Source: Actinomycetota bacterium
GTDB lineage: Bacteria; Actinomycetota; Geothermincolia; Geothermincolales; RBG-13-55-18
NCBI GenBank assembly: GCA_030019255.1
Contig: JASEFK010000008.1
Span: 43,185 to 107,184 of the forward strand
Reading direction: 5' to 3'
DNA length: 64,000 nucleotides
A program made the position numbers and the translations under genes. Numbering within the stretch: the stretch's first letter is position 1; each line of letters begins with the position of its first letter. Shown in pieces: positions 1 through 11,667 of the stretch. The notes below the pieces were generated by a model, which worked only from the letters and a program-made list of their open reading frames with translations, was not told the DNA's origin and did no database searches.

Positions 1-206
1 CTCCTCCGCATTTCCCCATGGGATTGCTTCGTCGGCGCTGCGCGCCTCCTCGCCATGACAAGGGCAGGAAATGTCATCGCGAGGAGCGGAGCGAGAAAGC
101 GATCTCCTCCGGTCCAACAACGTCATCGCGAGCATAAAAGAAGCGATCTCCTCCGCATTTCCCCATGGGATTGCTTCGTCGGCGCTGCGCGCCTCCTCGC
201 CATGAC
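1..206. repeat. Two 59-bp identical repeats within imperfect inverted-repeat units
   Basis: Positions 1-59 and 148-206 are identical. Between and overlapping them, 73-110 and 122-154 carry a sequence starting GTCATCGCGAG and ending GCGATCTCCTCC, which is an imperfect reverse complement of the 59-bp copies (these end in GCCATGAC and contain GGATTGCTTCG). The block is therefore stacked, partly overlapping hairpin-forming units. Similar GTCATTGCGAG-type intergenic palindromes are dispersed in many bacterial genomes; that this belongs to that class is inference. No gene is supported in 1-308. Confidence 0.75.
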
Positions 207-293
207 GTTTTTGGAATATCCCCTCGCGATTACGCTTTCGGGTGCAATTCGGAGACACGTCGCCCAATGCATACCTCGGGGGGTATCAAAAAA

Positions 294-307
294 CAAGACC
301 TGACCCC
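294..307. repeat. Solo half-site of REP/RAYT-like terminal motif
   Basis: The 14 bases CAAGACCTGACCCC are identical to 43001-43014, the right arm of the inverted-repeat element near 43 kb. Here only one arm is present, directly abutting the stop codon of the mazG-like gene. It is probably a remnant or solo copy of the same dispersed element. Confidence 0.5.
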
Positions 308-308
308 A

Positions 309-1811
309 TTACTTTGATTCTTCCCAGAGGGAGTCGAGCTCCTCCAGGCTCATGTCCTCCAGGGGACGCCCCCGCCGCCGGCATTCTTCCTCCATGGCCC
401 GGAAGCGAGCCGCGAACTTGCGCGCCGAACGCCGCAGGGCTATCTCGGGGTCCACCCGGAAGTGGCGGCACATGTTGACCACGGTGAACAGGAGGTCCCC
501 CAGCTCCTCCTCAAGGTCACCCTCGCCCTCGCGCAAGGCCTCCTCCACCTCCCGCAGCTCCTCCCGCAGCTTGGGCAGGACCTCCTCGCCGGCTCCCCAG
601 TCGAAACCCACCCGCGCTGCCCTGGACTGCAGCTTGTAGGCGTGGATGAGGGCGGGCAGGCCCTCGGAGATTCCCTCAAGCAAGGAGGGCTCTCCCCGCT
701 CCTCGGCCTTTATCCTCTCCCAGCGGGAGATGACTTCCTCCGGTGTCCGGGCCTCCGCCTCCCCGAAGACGTGGGGATGGCGGCGGACCAGCTTCTCGAT
801 TATCAGGCGCAAGACGTCGCCGATGTCGAAGGTCCCCTCCTCCTCGCCCAGCCGGGCATGCAGGACCACTTGGAGGAGGAGGTCCCCCAGTTCCTCGCAG
901 AGGTGGTCCCAGTCGCGGTGTCCAATGGCGTCCACCGCCTCGTGGGCCTCTTCCACCATGTGACGGGCCAGCGACTCGTGGGTCTGTCTGCGGTCCCAGG
1001 GACAACCGCCGGGCCCCCTCAGCCGGGCGACGATGTCCACCAGGCGGCGGAAGTCGAATATCTCCGCCTCCTGCAGGGGGGGCACCCAGATGGTTGTCAG
1101 GTGGTCGAACCTCTCCGCGCGGTCCAGCTCCTCCAGGGGTATGGTCTCCACCCTCTCCCCGGGACCTCCCGCTCCCTTGACCACCTGGACGGGGTGATGG
1201 GGAGGATAGACCTCCAGGAGTACGGCTTTCACCTCCGAGGCCTTGAGCCTGGAGTCCACCTGCGCGAGCATCAGACCCACCCTGAGGTCCAGGTTCTGCG
1301 CCCCCGTCTCCACAAGGCCCTCCCCGTCCAGCAGTAGAACCCCCTCCAGGGCGTCACGGCGTAGAGCGGAAAGTACGGCATCGAAGAAGCTCACCGCGTT
1401 GTGGAGGCGTACCTCCACCGGCTCCTGCAGCAACATCTTCACCGTGCGCTCCGCTACCAGGGGATGTCCGGGAACGGCGTACCAGGCGGTCCTGCGCTCC
1501 TCTGCGCGGCGCACCACTTCGCCGACGATGCCCCGATAGGCCTCCTCCAAGTCCTTGGAACCCTCGTACCAGTAGTCCAGGGGGCGCAGGACGATCCCCC
1601 TCTCCCGCAACTCCGCCACGCAGGGATGCTTCTCCGTGCGAAGGAGGACCTCGTCCGCGGACCTCAATTCCTCCCAGGCCTCCACGGTGAGCAGCGAAAG
1701 GGGGCCCGGACCCAGTCCCACCACGTGGACCACCGGCCGCTCCCCGGTCACCGCGCCCCACTCGCGCCGGCTCGAATCCTCATGGCTGCCCCGTTCTCCC
1801 CTCGGGTCCAT
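309..1811 (-). CDS. mazG: MazG-family nucleotide pyrophosphohydrolase with N-terminal methylase-like domain (YabN type)
   Basis: 500 residues. The N-terminal ~220 residues resemble the tetrapyrrole (corrin/porphyrin) methylase fold (VVHVVGLGPGPLSLLT near residue 27). Two MazG domains follow; both carry the EELGDLL metal-binding helix (ELGDLLLQVV, then ELGDLLFTVV), and the first has the GGCPWD segment typical of MazG. This is the YabN architecture. Bacterial MazG hydrolyses NTPs to NMP and PPi and is linked to nucleotide-pool cleaning; the role of the methylase-like part is not settled. The ATG is preceded by GGGAAGGGAG at good spacing. It lies downstream of mfd on the same strand with a gap of about 110 bp, the same neighbour relationship as in Bacillus. 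Confidence 0.92.
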   Translation of the reverse strand: MDPRGERGSHEDSSRREWGAVTGERPVVHVVGLGPGPLSLLTVEAWEELRSADEVLLRTEKHPCVAELRERGIVLRPLDYWYEGSKDLEEAYRGIVGEVVRRAEERRTAWYAVPGHPLVAERTVKMLLQEPVEVRLHNAVSFFDAVLSALRRDALEGVLLLDGEGLVETGAQNLDLRVGLMLAQVDSRLKASEVKAVLLEVYPPHHPVQVVKGAGGPGERVETIPLEELDRAERFDHLTTIWVPPLQEAEIFDFRRLVDIVARLRGPGGCPWDRRQTHESLARHMVEEAHEAVDAIGHRDWDHLCEELGDLLLQVVLHARLGEEEGTFDIGDVLRLIIEKLVRRHPHVFGEAEARTPEEVISRWERIKAEERGEPSLLEGISEGLPALIHAYKLQSRAARVGFDWGAGEEVLPKLREELREVEEALREGEGDLEEELGDLLFTVVNMCRHFRVDPEIALRRSARKFAARFRAMEEECRRRGRPLEDMSLEELDSLWEESK

Positions 1812-1919
1812 CCGGCTCTCCCTTCCCCAGGGTCCTCCGCCGGGTTAGTATATCATCATCATCAACTTCCGCCACGCTCGCGGCCCTCCCCCTCTTTTAC
1901 GGAAGCCCGTTGTTTTTCC

Positions 1920-5285
<3,366 letters not shown>

Positions 5286-5743
5286 CTTCGATCTCCAGTC
5301 CTTACCCTGACCGAAGCGGGGCGACCCGTCTTCCCGCAGGTCTCCGCTTTCTCATCCCCTGCGGGAAACCTCAACTCACCGCGGGTACAGCCCCACCCCC
5401 AGCAACAACCTTTCGGAGCTGCTTTCCCGGTTTCTCCCACCGCAACGCATCTTGATGGAGGTTGCGCCGGCTGAGGGTTCCTTCCGCCCCTCCCGCCCCA
5501 TGGTCGCGGACCTCGTCCTTTGATGACCCACCGATCCGCGTACCGGCGGTGCTTTCTCTCACATGGGTACGGGAAGCGTTTCCGAACATGCCTTCCACGC
5601 CTCGGTGCGTCGCACCCAGGCCTACCACCATTGTAACCCCGGCGGGCGCCTGTTCGGGTTGCGGTGTGGATATGCTTTACCTATAATTGTTGAGTTGTTT
5701 GCGCCAAGAAAAGGAGAGCATCCAAGGATAAGAGGTGTTGGAC
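5286..5743. other. Divergent intergenic region, mfd / rplY
   Basis: About 460 bp with no supported gene. It holds the promoter described separately for rplY and presumably the minus-strand mfd promoter, which I could not identify. Confidence 0.5.
5659..5687 (+). promoter_or_regulatory. Probable sigma-70-type promoter of rplY
   Basis: TTGCGG (5659-5664), a 17-bp spacer, and a perfect TATAAT (5682-5687). The predicted start near 5694 leaves a leader of about 50 nt before the rplY ATG. Confidence 0.65.
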
Positions 5744-6460
5744 ATGCAGACGGAGCTTGTCGCCGTGACCAGGACGGGGAAGGGCAAGGAAGCGGCCAAG
5801 AAGCTGCGCCGCTCCGGCCTCATCCCCGCCGTCCTTTACGGACACCGCTTCGAGCCGCTCCACCTAGCCCTGAAGGAAAGGACCTTCCTGGCAGCACTGC
5901 GCCGGGAGCGAGGCCTCCATGGACTGGTGAAGCTCAGGGTGGAGGACGCGGAGGACGGTGAGCACACCGTCCTGGTGAAGGAGGTACAGAGGGACCCCCT
6001 CAAGGATCACATCCTTCACGTGGACCTCCAGAAGGTCCACGCCGACGAGGAGCTCCAGGCCACGGTGTCCCTGCACTTCACCGGGGAAGCGGCGGGGGTG
6101 AAGGCGGGAGGCATACTCAACCATTACCTCTACGAGGTGCGCGTGCAGTGCCTGCCCAAGGACCTGCCGGAGTTCATCGAGGTGGACGTCTCCCACCTGA
6201 ACCTGAAGGAGAGCCTCCGGGTGGCAGACCTGCCCCGCCTGGAGGGCATCAAGTACCTGAACAAGCCCGAGGAGATAGTGGCCGCCGTGACCCCCAAGCG
6301 GGTGCGGGAAGCGGCCCGGACGGCACAGGTGCTCTTCGAGACCGCGCCGGAGGAGGAAGCCGCTGCCGGAGTAGCGGCGGAGGAAGAGGGACCCGAGGCG
6401 GAGGCTTCCGCCCCCCGGGAGGAGGGAGAAGCGGAAGCCGGAGAGTCTTCCGGAGAATAG
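5744..6460 (+). CDS. rplY: 50S ribosomal protein L25 / general stress protein Ctc
   Basis: 238 residues. The N-terminal L25 domain that binds 5S rRNA (TELVAVTRTGKGKEAAKKLRRSG, followed by the IPAVLYG segment) is followed by the TL5/Ctc-type beta domain (HILHVDLQKV, residues ~90-185) and a low-complexity Glu/Ala tail of about 45 residues. The ATG at 5744 is chosen because AGAGGTG lies six bases upstream; GTG 5735 and TTG 5738 are in frame but badly placed. The gene is adjacent to pth, as ctc-pth in Bacillus. Confidence 0.93.
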   Translation: MQTELVAVTRTGKGKEAAKKLRRSGLIPAVLYGHRFEPLHLALKERTFLAALRRERGLHGLVKLRVEDAEDGEHTVLVKEVQRDPLKDHILHVDLQKVHADEELQATVSLHFTGEAAGVKAGGILNHYLYEVRVQCLPKDLPEFIEVDVSHLNLKESLRVADLPRLEGIKYLNKPEEIVAAVTPKRVREAARTAQVLFETAPEEEAAAGVAAEEEGPEAEASAPREEGEAEAGESSGE

Positions 6461-6544
6461 GGATAGGCGCGGCTGCGGCCATCGAATTTGTGGCGGCACT
6501 GCCGCGCCTTCGCCTATAATTTCATCGCCAACCATCGCCTGCAA

Positions 6545-6566
6545 GGGCGGCCCGGCCGCCCCTTTT
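6545..6566 (+). terminator. Hairpin with T-run between rplY and pth
   Basis: GGGCGGC/GCCGCCC stem with a 3-nt loop followed by CTTTT. It would end rplY transcripts. A TATAAT at 6515-6520 lies upstream of it with no clear -35, so this hairpin could also sit in a pth leader. Confidence 0.6.
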
Positions 6567-6580
6567 CATGGGGAAGGGAG

Positions 6581-7150
6581 ATGTTTCTGGTACTCGGCCT
6601 GGGGAACCCGGGAGAACATTATCGCTGGACCCGCCACAACGCGGGGTTCTGGGCGGTGGAGATGCTGGCTCGCGACCATGGTGCGTCCTTCCTGCGGGGA
6701 AGGGGATACGACCTGGCGGAGGCGGACTTCTACACCGAGCGGGTTTTCCTGGCCCGCCCCCTCACCTACATGAACCTCAGCGGGAAGGCGGCACGCAGGC
6801 TGAGGCGCAAGCTTCACGTGGAGCCGCAGAACATCCTGGTTATCCACGACGATATCGACCTCCGGCCCGGAACCATCCGCATCCGCATGGGTGGCTCCTC
6901 GGGCGGGCACCTGGGGGTCCAGTCCATCATCGACCACCTGGGCACCCGGGAGTTCCCCCGCGTGCGGGTGGGGGTGGGGAGGCCGCCCGAGGGGGTGGAC
7001 CCCGCCGAATACGTCCTGGCAGAGATGAAGGGGGAAGAGCTGGAGGAGTTCCTCTCCTGGTGCGAAAGGGCGGCGGAGGCGGCGGAAGCGGTCATCATGG
7101 ACGGCCTGGACACGGCCATGAACCTATTCAACGCCCGTCCCGCCTCCTGA
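6581..7150 (+). CDS. pth: Peptidyl-tRNA hydrolase
   Basis: 189 residues, typical length. Pth releases peptides from prematurely dissociated peptidyl-tRNA. Starts MFLVLGLGNPG, the invariant family N-terminus, with catalytic-site N9 and H19 (RHNAGF) and the VIHDDIDL segment carrying the conserved aspartate; GGSSGGHLGVQSII also matches. The ATG at 6581 is fixed by homology. The purine-rich GGGAAGGGAG ends directly at the ATG, so the SD spacing is short; upstream in-frame sequence is not family-like. Confidence 0.95.
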   Translation: MFLVLGLGNPGEHYRWTRHNAGFWAVEMLARDHGASFLRGRGYDLAEADFYTERVFLARPLTYMNLSGKAARRLRRKLHVEPQNILVIHDDIDLRPGTIRIRMGGSSGGHLGVQSIIDHLGTREFPRVRVGVGRPPEGVDPAEYVLAEMKGEELEEFLSWCERAAEAAEAVIMDGLDTAMNLFNARPAS

Positions 7151-7256
7151 ACCTTCATCCGCCCCCCGGACCGCACAGCGCCGGGAGGCGAAGGGAAATG
7201 GGCGCGGGCAAAGAAGATTCCACCCGGAAAGGCATGGAGAGACAAGGAGGCACGGG

Positions 7257-7853
7257 TTGCGGGACCCGAAGAGGAAGCGAGCGACCTTTCTCCTCCTTTT
7301 CGCCCTGCTGGTCATGCCCTTGGTTCCGGGAGGGGGATGCGGGAAGGCCTCGCCTGAGGCCTCGGAGAAGGTGGAGGAGGCGGTCCGCATCATCTCCTCC
7401 TCACGGGAGCTCCTCGAGGACCTCCTCCTGCTTGACCAGCGGTTCAACTCCCTGGGCCAGCGTTACCCGGCCATCGAGGACACCCTGGCGGAAGGCAGAT
7501 CCCTGGCCGAGATGGCCCTGGTGAACGTGGAGGAGCTGGAATCCCGTTATTCCCGGGCCCGCGACCTTCTGCGGGAAGCGGCGGATACCGAGGGAGCCGA
7601 CGAATACCGTGACTACGCCCTGCTGGCCCTGGAGGCGGTGGAGCCGGTGTTGGAGGCGGTGAGGCTGAACCGCGAACTCCTCAACGCCGTCCACGACATG
7701 CTGGACGTGATACCCATGGCGGAGAGCGCCGAGCAGCTCTCCTATTACGTGGAGGAGATAGGGCGCCTGACGGAGGAGATTTCCGGGCTCCTCCGACGGG
7801 GGGCGGAGGCCGCGGAGGCGGCCGACGCCTACTCGCGGGAACACGGATTGTGA
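7257..7853 (+). CDS. Putative helical lipoprotein A (unknown function)
   Basis: 198 residues. The TTG start is supported by a strong AAGGAGG six bases upstream. A basic N-terminus (RDPKRKR) precedes a hydrophobic segment (ATFLLLFALLVMPLVPGG) ending in Cys within GGGC, a plausible though weak lipobox, so the protein is probably lipid-anchored outside the membrane. The rest is Glu/Ala/Leu-rich and predicted almost entirely helical. The next gene has the same layout and composition, so the two are probably a related pair in one operon. No family recognised. Confidence 0.7.
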   Translation: MRDPKRKRATFLLLFALLVMPLVPGGGCGKASPEASEKVEEAVRIISSSRELLEDLLLLDQRFNSLGQRYPAIEDTLAEGRSLAEMALVNVEELESRYSRARDLLREAADTEGADEYRDYALLALEAVEPVLEAVRLNRELLNAVHDMLDVIPMAESAEQLSYYVEEIGRLTEEISGLLRRGAEAAEAADAYSREHGL

Positions 7854-7863
7854 GAGCCACAAC

Positions 7864-8517
7864 ATGTGGTTCACGGCGATGAAGATAGAAGGTCGGAAGG
7901 GCGCACGGACGGGATCCAGGACCGGGAAGCCGAGGGGAACTTTCCCCGCCCGCCCCGGTGCCATCATGGCCATCCTCGTCCTCGCGCTGCTCGTAACCGC
8001 GGCCCTCCTCGCCGGATGCTCCTCGCGGGCCGGGCAATATGCCCGGGAGACCCGGTCCAGCTACATCACCGCCCGGGCGGTACTGGCGGAGGTCAAGGAA
8101 TTTCCATCCGCCATGGAGGAGCTGCTGCGCTCCCAGGACCCTGAGGCCCTCGAGTCCCGGGCCAGGGTCCTCATCGAAGAGTCCCGGCGCCTCATATCCG
8201 AAGCCGCCTCCGCCTTCCGCACGGTGCAGGAAAAGATCGACCTCCTGCGCGGCGAGGGAGGGGAAAGGTTCGCCCCTTACGCCGACTCCATGCGCTCCCT
8301 GGTGGACCTGAACCTGGAGGTGCTGGCCCTCTACGGGGAGTTCGTCGGGCTATCGGGGGCCGTGCTGGAAGGATTCCCCTATGCCGACAACCCGTCCAAT
8401 CTCATGCCCACCTTAAGACGCATGGACGAGCTGATGGCCCGCGTCCAGGACCTGGCCAACCGCATCGCGTCGGGTGAGGAGGAAGCCGAGAGCCTCTTCC
8501 GGGCGCTCGAGGAATGA
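7864..8517 (+). CDS. Putative helical lipoprotein B (unknown function)
   Basis: 217 residues from ATG 7864; ATG 7879 is also in frame and neither has a convincing ribosome site. A 30-residue basic N-region precedes a hydrophobic core (MAILVLALLVTAALLAG) and a canonical lipobox LLAGC at about residue 52. If translation starts at ATG 7966 the signal peptide has normal length. The mature part is helical and Glu/Arg/Leu-rich (ARAVLAEVKEFPSAMEELLRSQ), like the preceding lipoprotein, from which it is separated by 10 bp. Function unknown. Confidence 0.65.
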   Translation: MWFTAMKIEGRKGARTGSRTGKPRGTFPARPGAIMAILVLALLVTAALLAGCSSRAGQYARETRSSYITARAVLAEVKEFPSAMEELLRSQDPEALESRARVLIEESRRLISEAASAFRTVQEKIDLLRGEGGERFAPYADSMRSLVDLNLEVLALYGEFVGLSGAVLEGFPYADNPSNLMPTLRRMDELMARVQDLANRIASGEEEAESLFRALEE

Positions 8518-8522
8518 CTCCC

Positions 8523-8550
8523 GCGGGATGGGGTTGAGGAGCCCTCCCGC
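8523..8550. terminator. Possible bidirectional terminator hairpin
   Basis: GCGGGA...TCCCGC arms with additional GGG/CCC pairing lie between the convergent lipoprotein B and prs genes. There is no clear T-run on either side, so the call is tentative. Confidence 0.3.
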
Positions 8551-8577
8551 TTGCCGACGCCGCCGGGGAAGGTGCCG

Positions 8578-9543
8578 TCAGGGCTGGTTATCCCCGCCGA
8601 AAAGCTCGCTCACCGATTCGTCCTTGAACACGCTGGCGATGGTGTTGGCGAAGATGGAGGCGATGGAGAGCACCTCCACCTTCTCCGAGCGTCGCTCTTC
8701 AGGGATGGGAAGGGTGTCGGTCACCACTACCTTTTTCAGGGGGCTTTTATCCAGCCTCTCCTTGGCCGGGCCGGAGAAGATGCCATGGGTGGCGCAGGCG
8801 TATATCTCCTTCGCACCGGCCCCCGCCAGGGCCTCGGACGAAGCGGCCAGGGTCCCGGCGGTGTCGATCATGTCGTCCACCAGGACCGCCGTCCTCCCCT
8901 TGACCTCCCCCACGATGTGCAGGACCTCCGCCTGGTTGTGCCCCGGCCTCCGCTTGTGGAGGATGGCTATGGGAACCCCGAGATGGTCGGCGTACTTCTT
9001 GGCCATCTTCACCCGCCCGGCATCCGGCGAGACCACCACCACGTCGTTGCTCACGTTCCGGGAGATGTAGGAGGCCAGCAGGGGTACGGCGGTGAGGTGA
9101 TCCATGGGCCCGGAGAAGAAACCCTGTATCTGCCCGGCATGCAGGTCCATGGTCAGGATGCGGTCCGCCCCGGCCATGCGAATCATATCCGCCACCAGGC
9201 GAGCGCTTATGGGCTCCCGGGCCAGGGTCTTCTTGTCCTGCCGGGAATACCCGTAGTAGGGGACCACGGCCGAGATGCGCTTGGCGGAAGCACGCTTCAG
9301 AGCGTCGATCATCAGCAGCAGCTCCATCAGGTGATCGTTGATGGGTTCCGAGCAGGTCTGGATGACGAAAGCGTCCGAGCCACGCACGCTCTCCTCGTAG
9401 CGCACGTAAAGCTCCCCGTTGCTGAAGGTCTTCAACTCAACCTTCCCCAGGCTTATCCCCAGATGGCCGGCGATCTGGCGCCCCAGCTCCGGATAGGACC
9501 TTCCGCTGAAGATCATGAGCTTCTTACGGGTTATTTCCTTCAA
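8578..9543 (-). CDS. prs: Ribose-phosphate pyrophosphokinase
   Basis: 321 residues from TTG 9543, which has GGAGG and GGAGGG upstream; ATG 9516 (MIFSGRSYPELG) is an alternative. Makes PRPP from ribose 5-phosphate and ATP. Visible are the flexible-loop segment VVPYYGYSRQDKK, the metal/ATP-site MDLHAGQIQGFF, the ribose-phosphate part VVVSPDAGRVKMA and the PRPP loop AVLVDDMIDTAGTL. The start overlaps the end of glmU by about 20 bp, so glmU-prs is one operon, as in Bacillus. Confidence 0.96.
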   Translation of the reverse strand: MKEITRKKLMIFSGRSYPELGRQIAGHLGISLGKVELKTFSNGELYVRYEESVRGSDAFVIQTCSEPINDHLMELLLMIDALKRASAKRISAVVPYYGYSRQDKKTLAREPISARLVADMIRMAGADRILTMDLHAGQIQGFFSGPMDHLTAVPLLASYISRNVSNDVVVVSPDAGRVKMAKKYADHLGVPIAILHKRRPGHNQAEVLHIVGEVKGRTAVLVDDMIDTAGTLAASSEALAGAGAKEIYACATHGIFSGPAKERLDKSPLKKVVVTDTLPIPEERRSEKVEVLSIASIFANTIASVFKDESVSELFGGDNQP

Positions 9544-10924
9544 ATCCCTCCGCCTCCTCCTTCCTGGCCCTCTTCCGGTACTCGAGGATGTTCCTCTGCT
9601 TGCTGCGTTCCACCCCCAGGGCACCCGGGGGCACGTCCCTGGTGATGGTGGAGCCGGCCCCGGTCACCGCCCCCTCGCCGATGCGCACCGGGGCCACGAA
9701 CATGGTATCGCTGCCGATGAAGGCCCGGTCCCCGATCACCGTGCGGTGCTTGCGGATCCCGTCGTAGTTGCAGGTGATGCTCCCCGCCCCCACGTTGACG
9801 TCCTCCCCTATCTCCGCGTCGCCCATGTAGCTCAGGTGGGGGACCTTGCTCCTCCTCCCCACCACCGTCTTCTTGATCTCCACGAAGGTCCCCGCCTTGG
9901 ACCCGGCGCGCAGCACCGTGCCCGGCCGCAGGCTGGCGAAGGGGCCCACGCTCACCCCCTCCTCCAGCTCGCTCTCCCTGATCACCGACTGCTCCACGGT
10001 CACCCCGTCACCCAGGCGGGAGTCCACGATGCGCACCCCCGGCCCCAGCAGGCAGTTGCGCCCCACCACCGTCTTCCCCTCCAGGATGACCATGGGACGG
10101 AGGACGGTGTCCCGCCCGATGACCACCTCGGGGCCTATATACGCCGTGGCGGGGTCCTCCATGGTCACTCCCTCCTCCATCCACCGCCGGTTGATGCGGG
10201 AGCGCATTATCTCCTCCGCCCTGGCCAGGTGAACCCGGGAGTTGACCCCCAGCACCTCCTCCGGGTCCGGGGTGGTATATATTTCCAGTCCGCCCTCCCG
10301 GGCCAGGAGGGCCAGGGCGTCGGTGAGGTAGTACTCCCCCTTGGCGTTGTCCGGCTGGAGGCGGGGAAGCGCCGCGGAAAGGCGCCCCCAGTCGAAGACA
10401 TAGGTGGAGGTGTTCACTTCCCGGATGGCCTTCTCCTTCTCATCGGCCTCCGTCTCCTCCACCACCCCCACAACCGTTCCGCGTTCGTCCCGTTTTATCC
10501 TCCCGTAGCCCGTGGGGTCCTCCAGCACCGCGGCCAGGAGGGTTGCCGCCGGCCGCCTCTCCTCGTGCCTTCGTATCAGGGCACGCAGGGTACCCGTGGT
10601 GATGAGCGGGGAATCGGCGGTGAGCACCAGGACTTCGTCCTCCCGTACGTGGGGGGCGGCGATCATCACCGCATGGCCCGTCCCTTTCCTTTCTTCCTGG
10701 ATGATGCACTCGGCGCGGTCCCCGACCTCGGAGGCCACCTCTTGGGCCCCGTTTCCCACCACCACCAGGATGCGGTCCAGCATGCCCTCCTCCCTGATGG
10801 GCTGCAGGGCGTCCAGGACCCAGGCCACCATGGGCCTGCCGCACACGGCGTGCAGCACCTTGGGCCGGTCGGATCTCATCCGCGTCCCCTCGCCCGCGGC
10901 GAGGACCAGTGCCAGGCGGCTCAA
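9524..10924 (-). CDS. glmU: Bifunctional GlmU: GlcNAc-1-P uridyltransferase / GlcN-1-P acetyltransferase
   Basis: 466 residues from TTG 10924, which has AAGGGGG six bases upstream and begins the family-typical SRLALVLAAGEGTRM; the in-frame ATG at 10981 would add 19 unlikely residues. The N-terminal half is the nucleotidyltransferase (LAAGEGTRMRSDRPKVLH). The C-terminal half is a left-handed beta-helix acetyltransferase of hexapeptide repeats, with the His of HLSYMGDAEIG as catalytic base and a C-terminal arm. Supplies UDP-GlcNAc for peptidoglycan and other glycans. Confidence 0.96.
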   Translation of the reverse strand: MSRLALVLAAGEGTRMRSDRPKVLHAVCGRPMVAWVLDALQPIREEGMLDRILVVVGNGAQEVASEVGDRAECIIQEERKGTGHAVMIAAPHVREDEVLVLTADSPLITTGTLRALIRRHEERRPAATLLAAVLEDPTGYGRIKRDERGTVVGVVEETEADEKEKAIREVNTSTYVFDWGRLSAALPRLQPDNAKGEYYLTDALALLAREGGLEIYTTPDPEEVLGVNSRVHLARAEEIMRSRINRRWMEEGVTMEDPATAYIGPEVVIGRDTVLRPMVILEGKTVVGRNCLLGPGVRIVDSRLGDGVTVEQSVIRESELEEGVSVGPFASLRPGTVLRAGSKAGTFVEIKKTVVGRRSKVPHLSYMGDAEIGEDVNVGAGSITCNYDGIRKHRTVIGDRAFIGSDTMFVAPVRIGEGAVTGAGSTITRDVPPGALGVERSKQRNILEYRKRARKEEAEGFEGNNP

Positions 10925-11159
10925 CGCTTTCCCCCTTCCTCTCGACGCCAATATTGTATCCGAGACCCAGTGACACACCAAACCATGCCCCAGCTCCGGC
11001 GTTCCCAGGAAGGCGATCTACGAACGAACGTCCTCGCCGGCCTCAATCAGGGGCTTCCCCGACGCGGAAAATCCTCCCTAGCCGCCGCGTCAACGGAACC
11101 CGCCCTGAGAGCCCTCCTCGTCTCCCGGACGGGCATCCATGGCCCGGCCCTATCAAGGT

Positions 11160-11183
11160 AAAAAAAGAGGGCCGTGGCCCTCT
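11160..11183 (-). terminator. Rho-independent terminator after tRNA-Gln
   Basis: Read on the minus strand: AGAGGGCC, a 2-nt loop and GGCCCTCT, followed by a run of at least six T. It lies 7 bp beyond the CCA end of the tRNA. Confidence 0.85.
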
Positions 11184-11190
11184 CTTTTCC

Positions 11191-11264
11191 TGGCTGGGGC
11201 GGTAGGATTCGAACCTACGATCGCGGCTCCAAAGGCCGCTGCCTTACCGCTTGGCCACGCCCCA
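11191..11264 (-). tRNA. tRNA-Gln (anticodon UUG)
   Basis: 74 nt with encoded CCA. The acceptor stem TGGGGCG/CGCCCCA has the U1-A72 pair typical of bacterial tRNA-Gln. The D arm contains CCAAGCGGTAAGG. The anticodon stem GCGGC/GCCGC encloses the loop CTTTGGA, so the anticodon is TTG. The T arm is GTAGG TTCGAAT CCTAC. It lies 14 bp downstream of spoVG on the same strand and ahead of a strong terminator, so it may be cotranscribed with spoVG. Confidence 0.97.
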
Positions 11265-11278
11265 TCAAAGCCCGCCCC

Positions 11279-11566
11279 TCAGACGGCGTCCTCGGGAACC
11301 GGCTCTCCCTTCTCCCTCTTCATCTTGAAAAACTCGTGTAGGACCGCCCTCTGTATCTTCTCCCGCGTCTCGGCGTTGAGGGGATGGGCGATATCCTTGA
11401 AATCCCCGTTGGGCAGCTTCCGCGAGGGCATGGCCACGAAATACCCCCTGTCCCCGTCCACTACCCTGAGGTCGTGGACCACGAAGCAGTCGTCGATGAT
11501 GATGCTGGCGATCCCCTTTACCATGTTCATTTCAATCTCGCGCACGGTAACCCTTGTGATCTCCAC
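11279..11566 (-). CDS. spoVG: SpoVG family regulator
   Basis: 95 residues, normal size. Begins MEITRVTVREIE and has the conserved IIIDDCFVVHDLRVVDGDRGYFVAMPSRK segment and the IAHPLNAETREKIQ helix. SpoVG proteins are small nucleic-acid-binding regulators, named in Bacillus for a sporulation phenotype but widespread outside spore formers. The start is GTG with GGGGGAAGG just upstream. Nothing else in the window indicates sporulation. Confidence 0.95.
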   Translation of the reverse strand: MEITRVTVREIEMNMVKGIASIIIDDCFVVHDLRVVDGDRGYFVAMPSRKLPNGDFKDIAHPLNAETREKIQRAVLHEFFKMKREKGEPVPEDAV

Positions 11567-11667
11567 TGCCTTCCCCCAATGAGTCTACCGCCGGGAAAAC
11601 TTATAAACATATTATTCTCATCCGTCCGTGTTTTCAAGAAAACCGGGTTATATCCCCCTTTCCGCCC

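Noticed and set aside
9515-11161. Long plus-strand open frame of 548 codons opposite prs, glmU and the tRNA
   Set aside because: His/Pro/Gly-rich mirror of glmU and tRNA-Gln codons; no ribosome site or family similarity. Typical antisense frame in GC-rich DNA.
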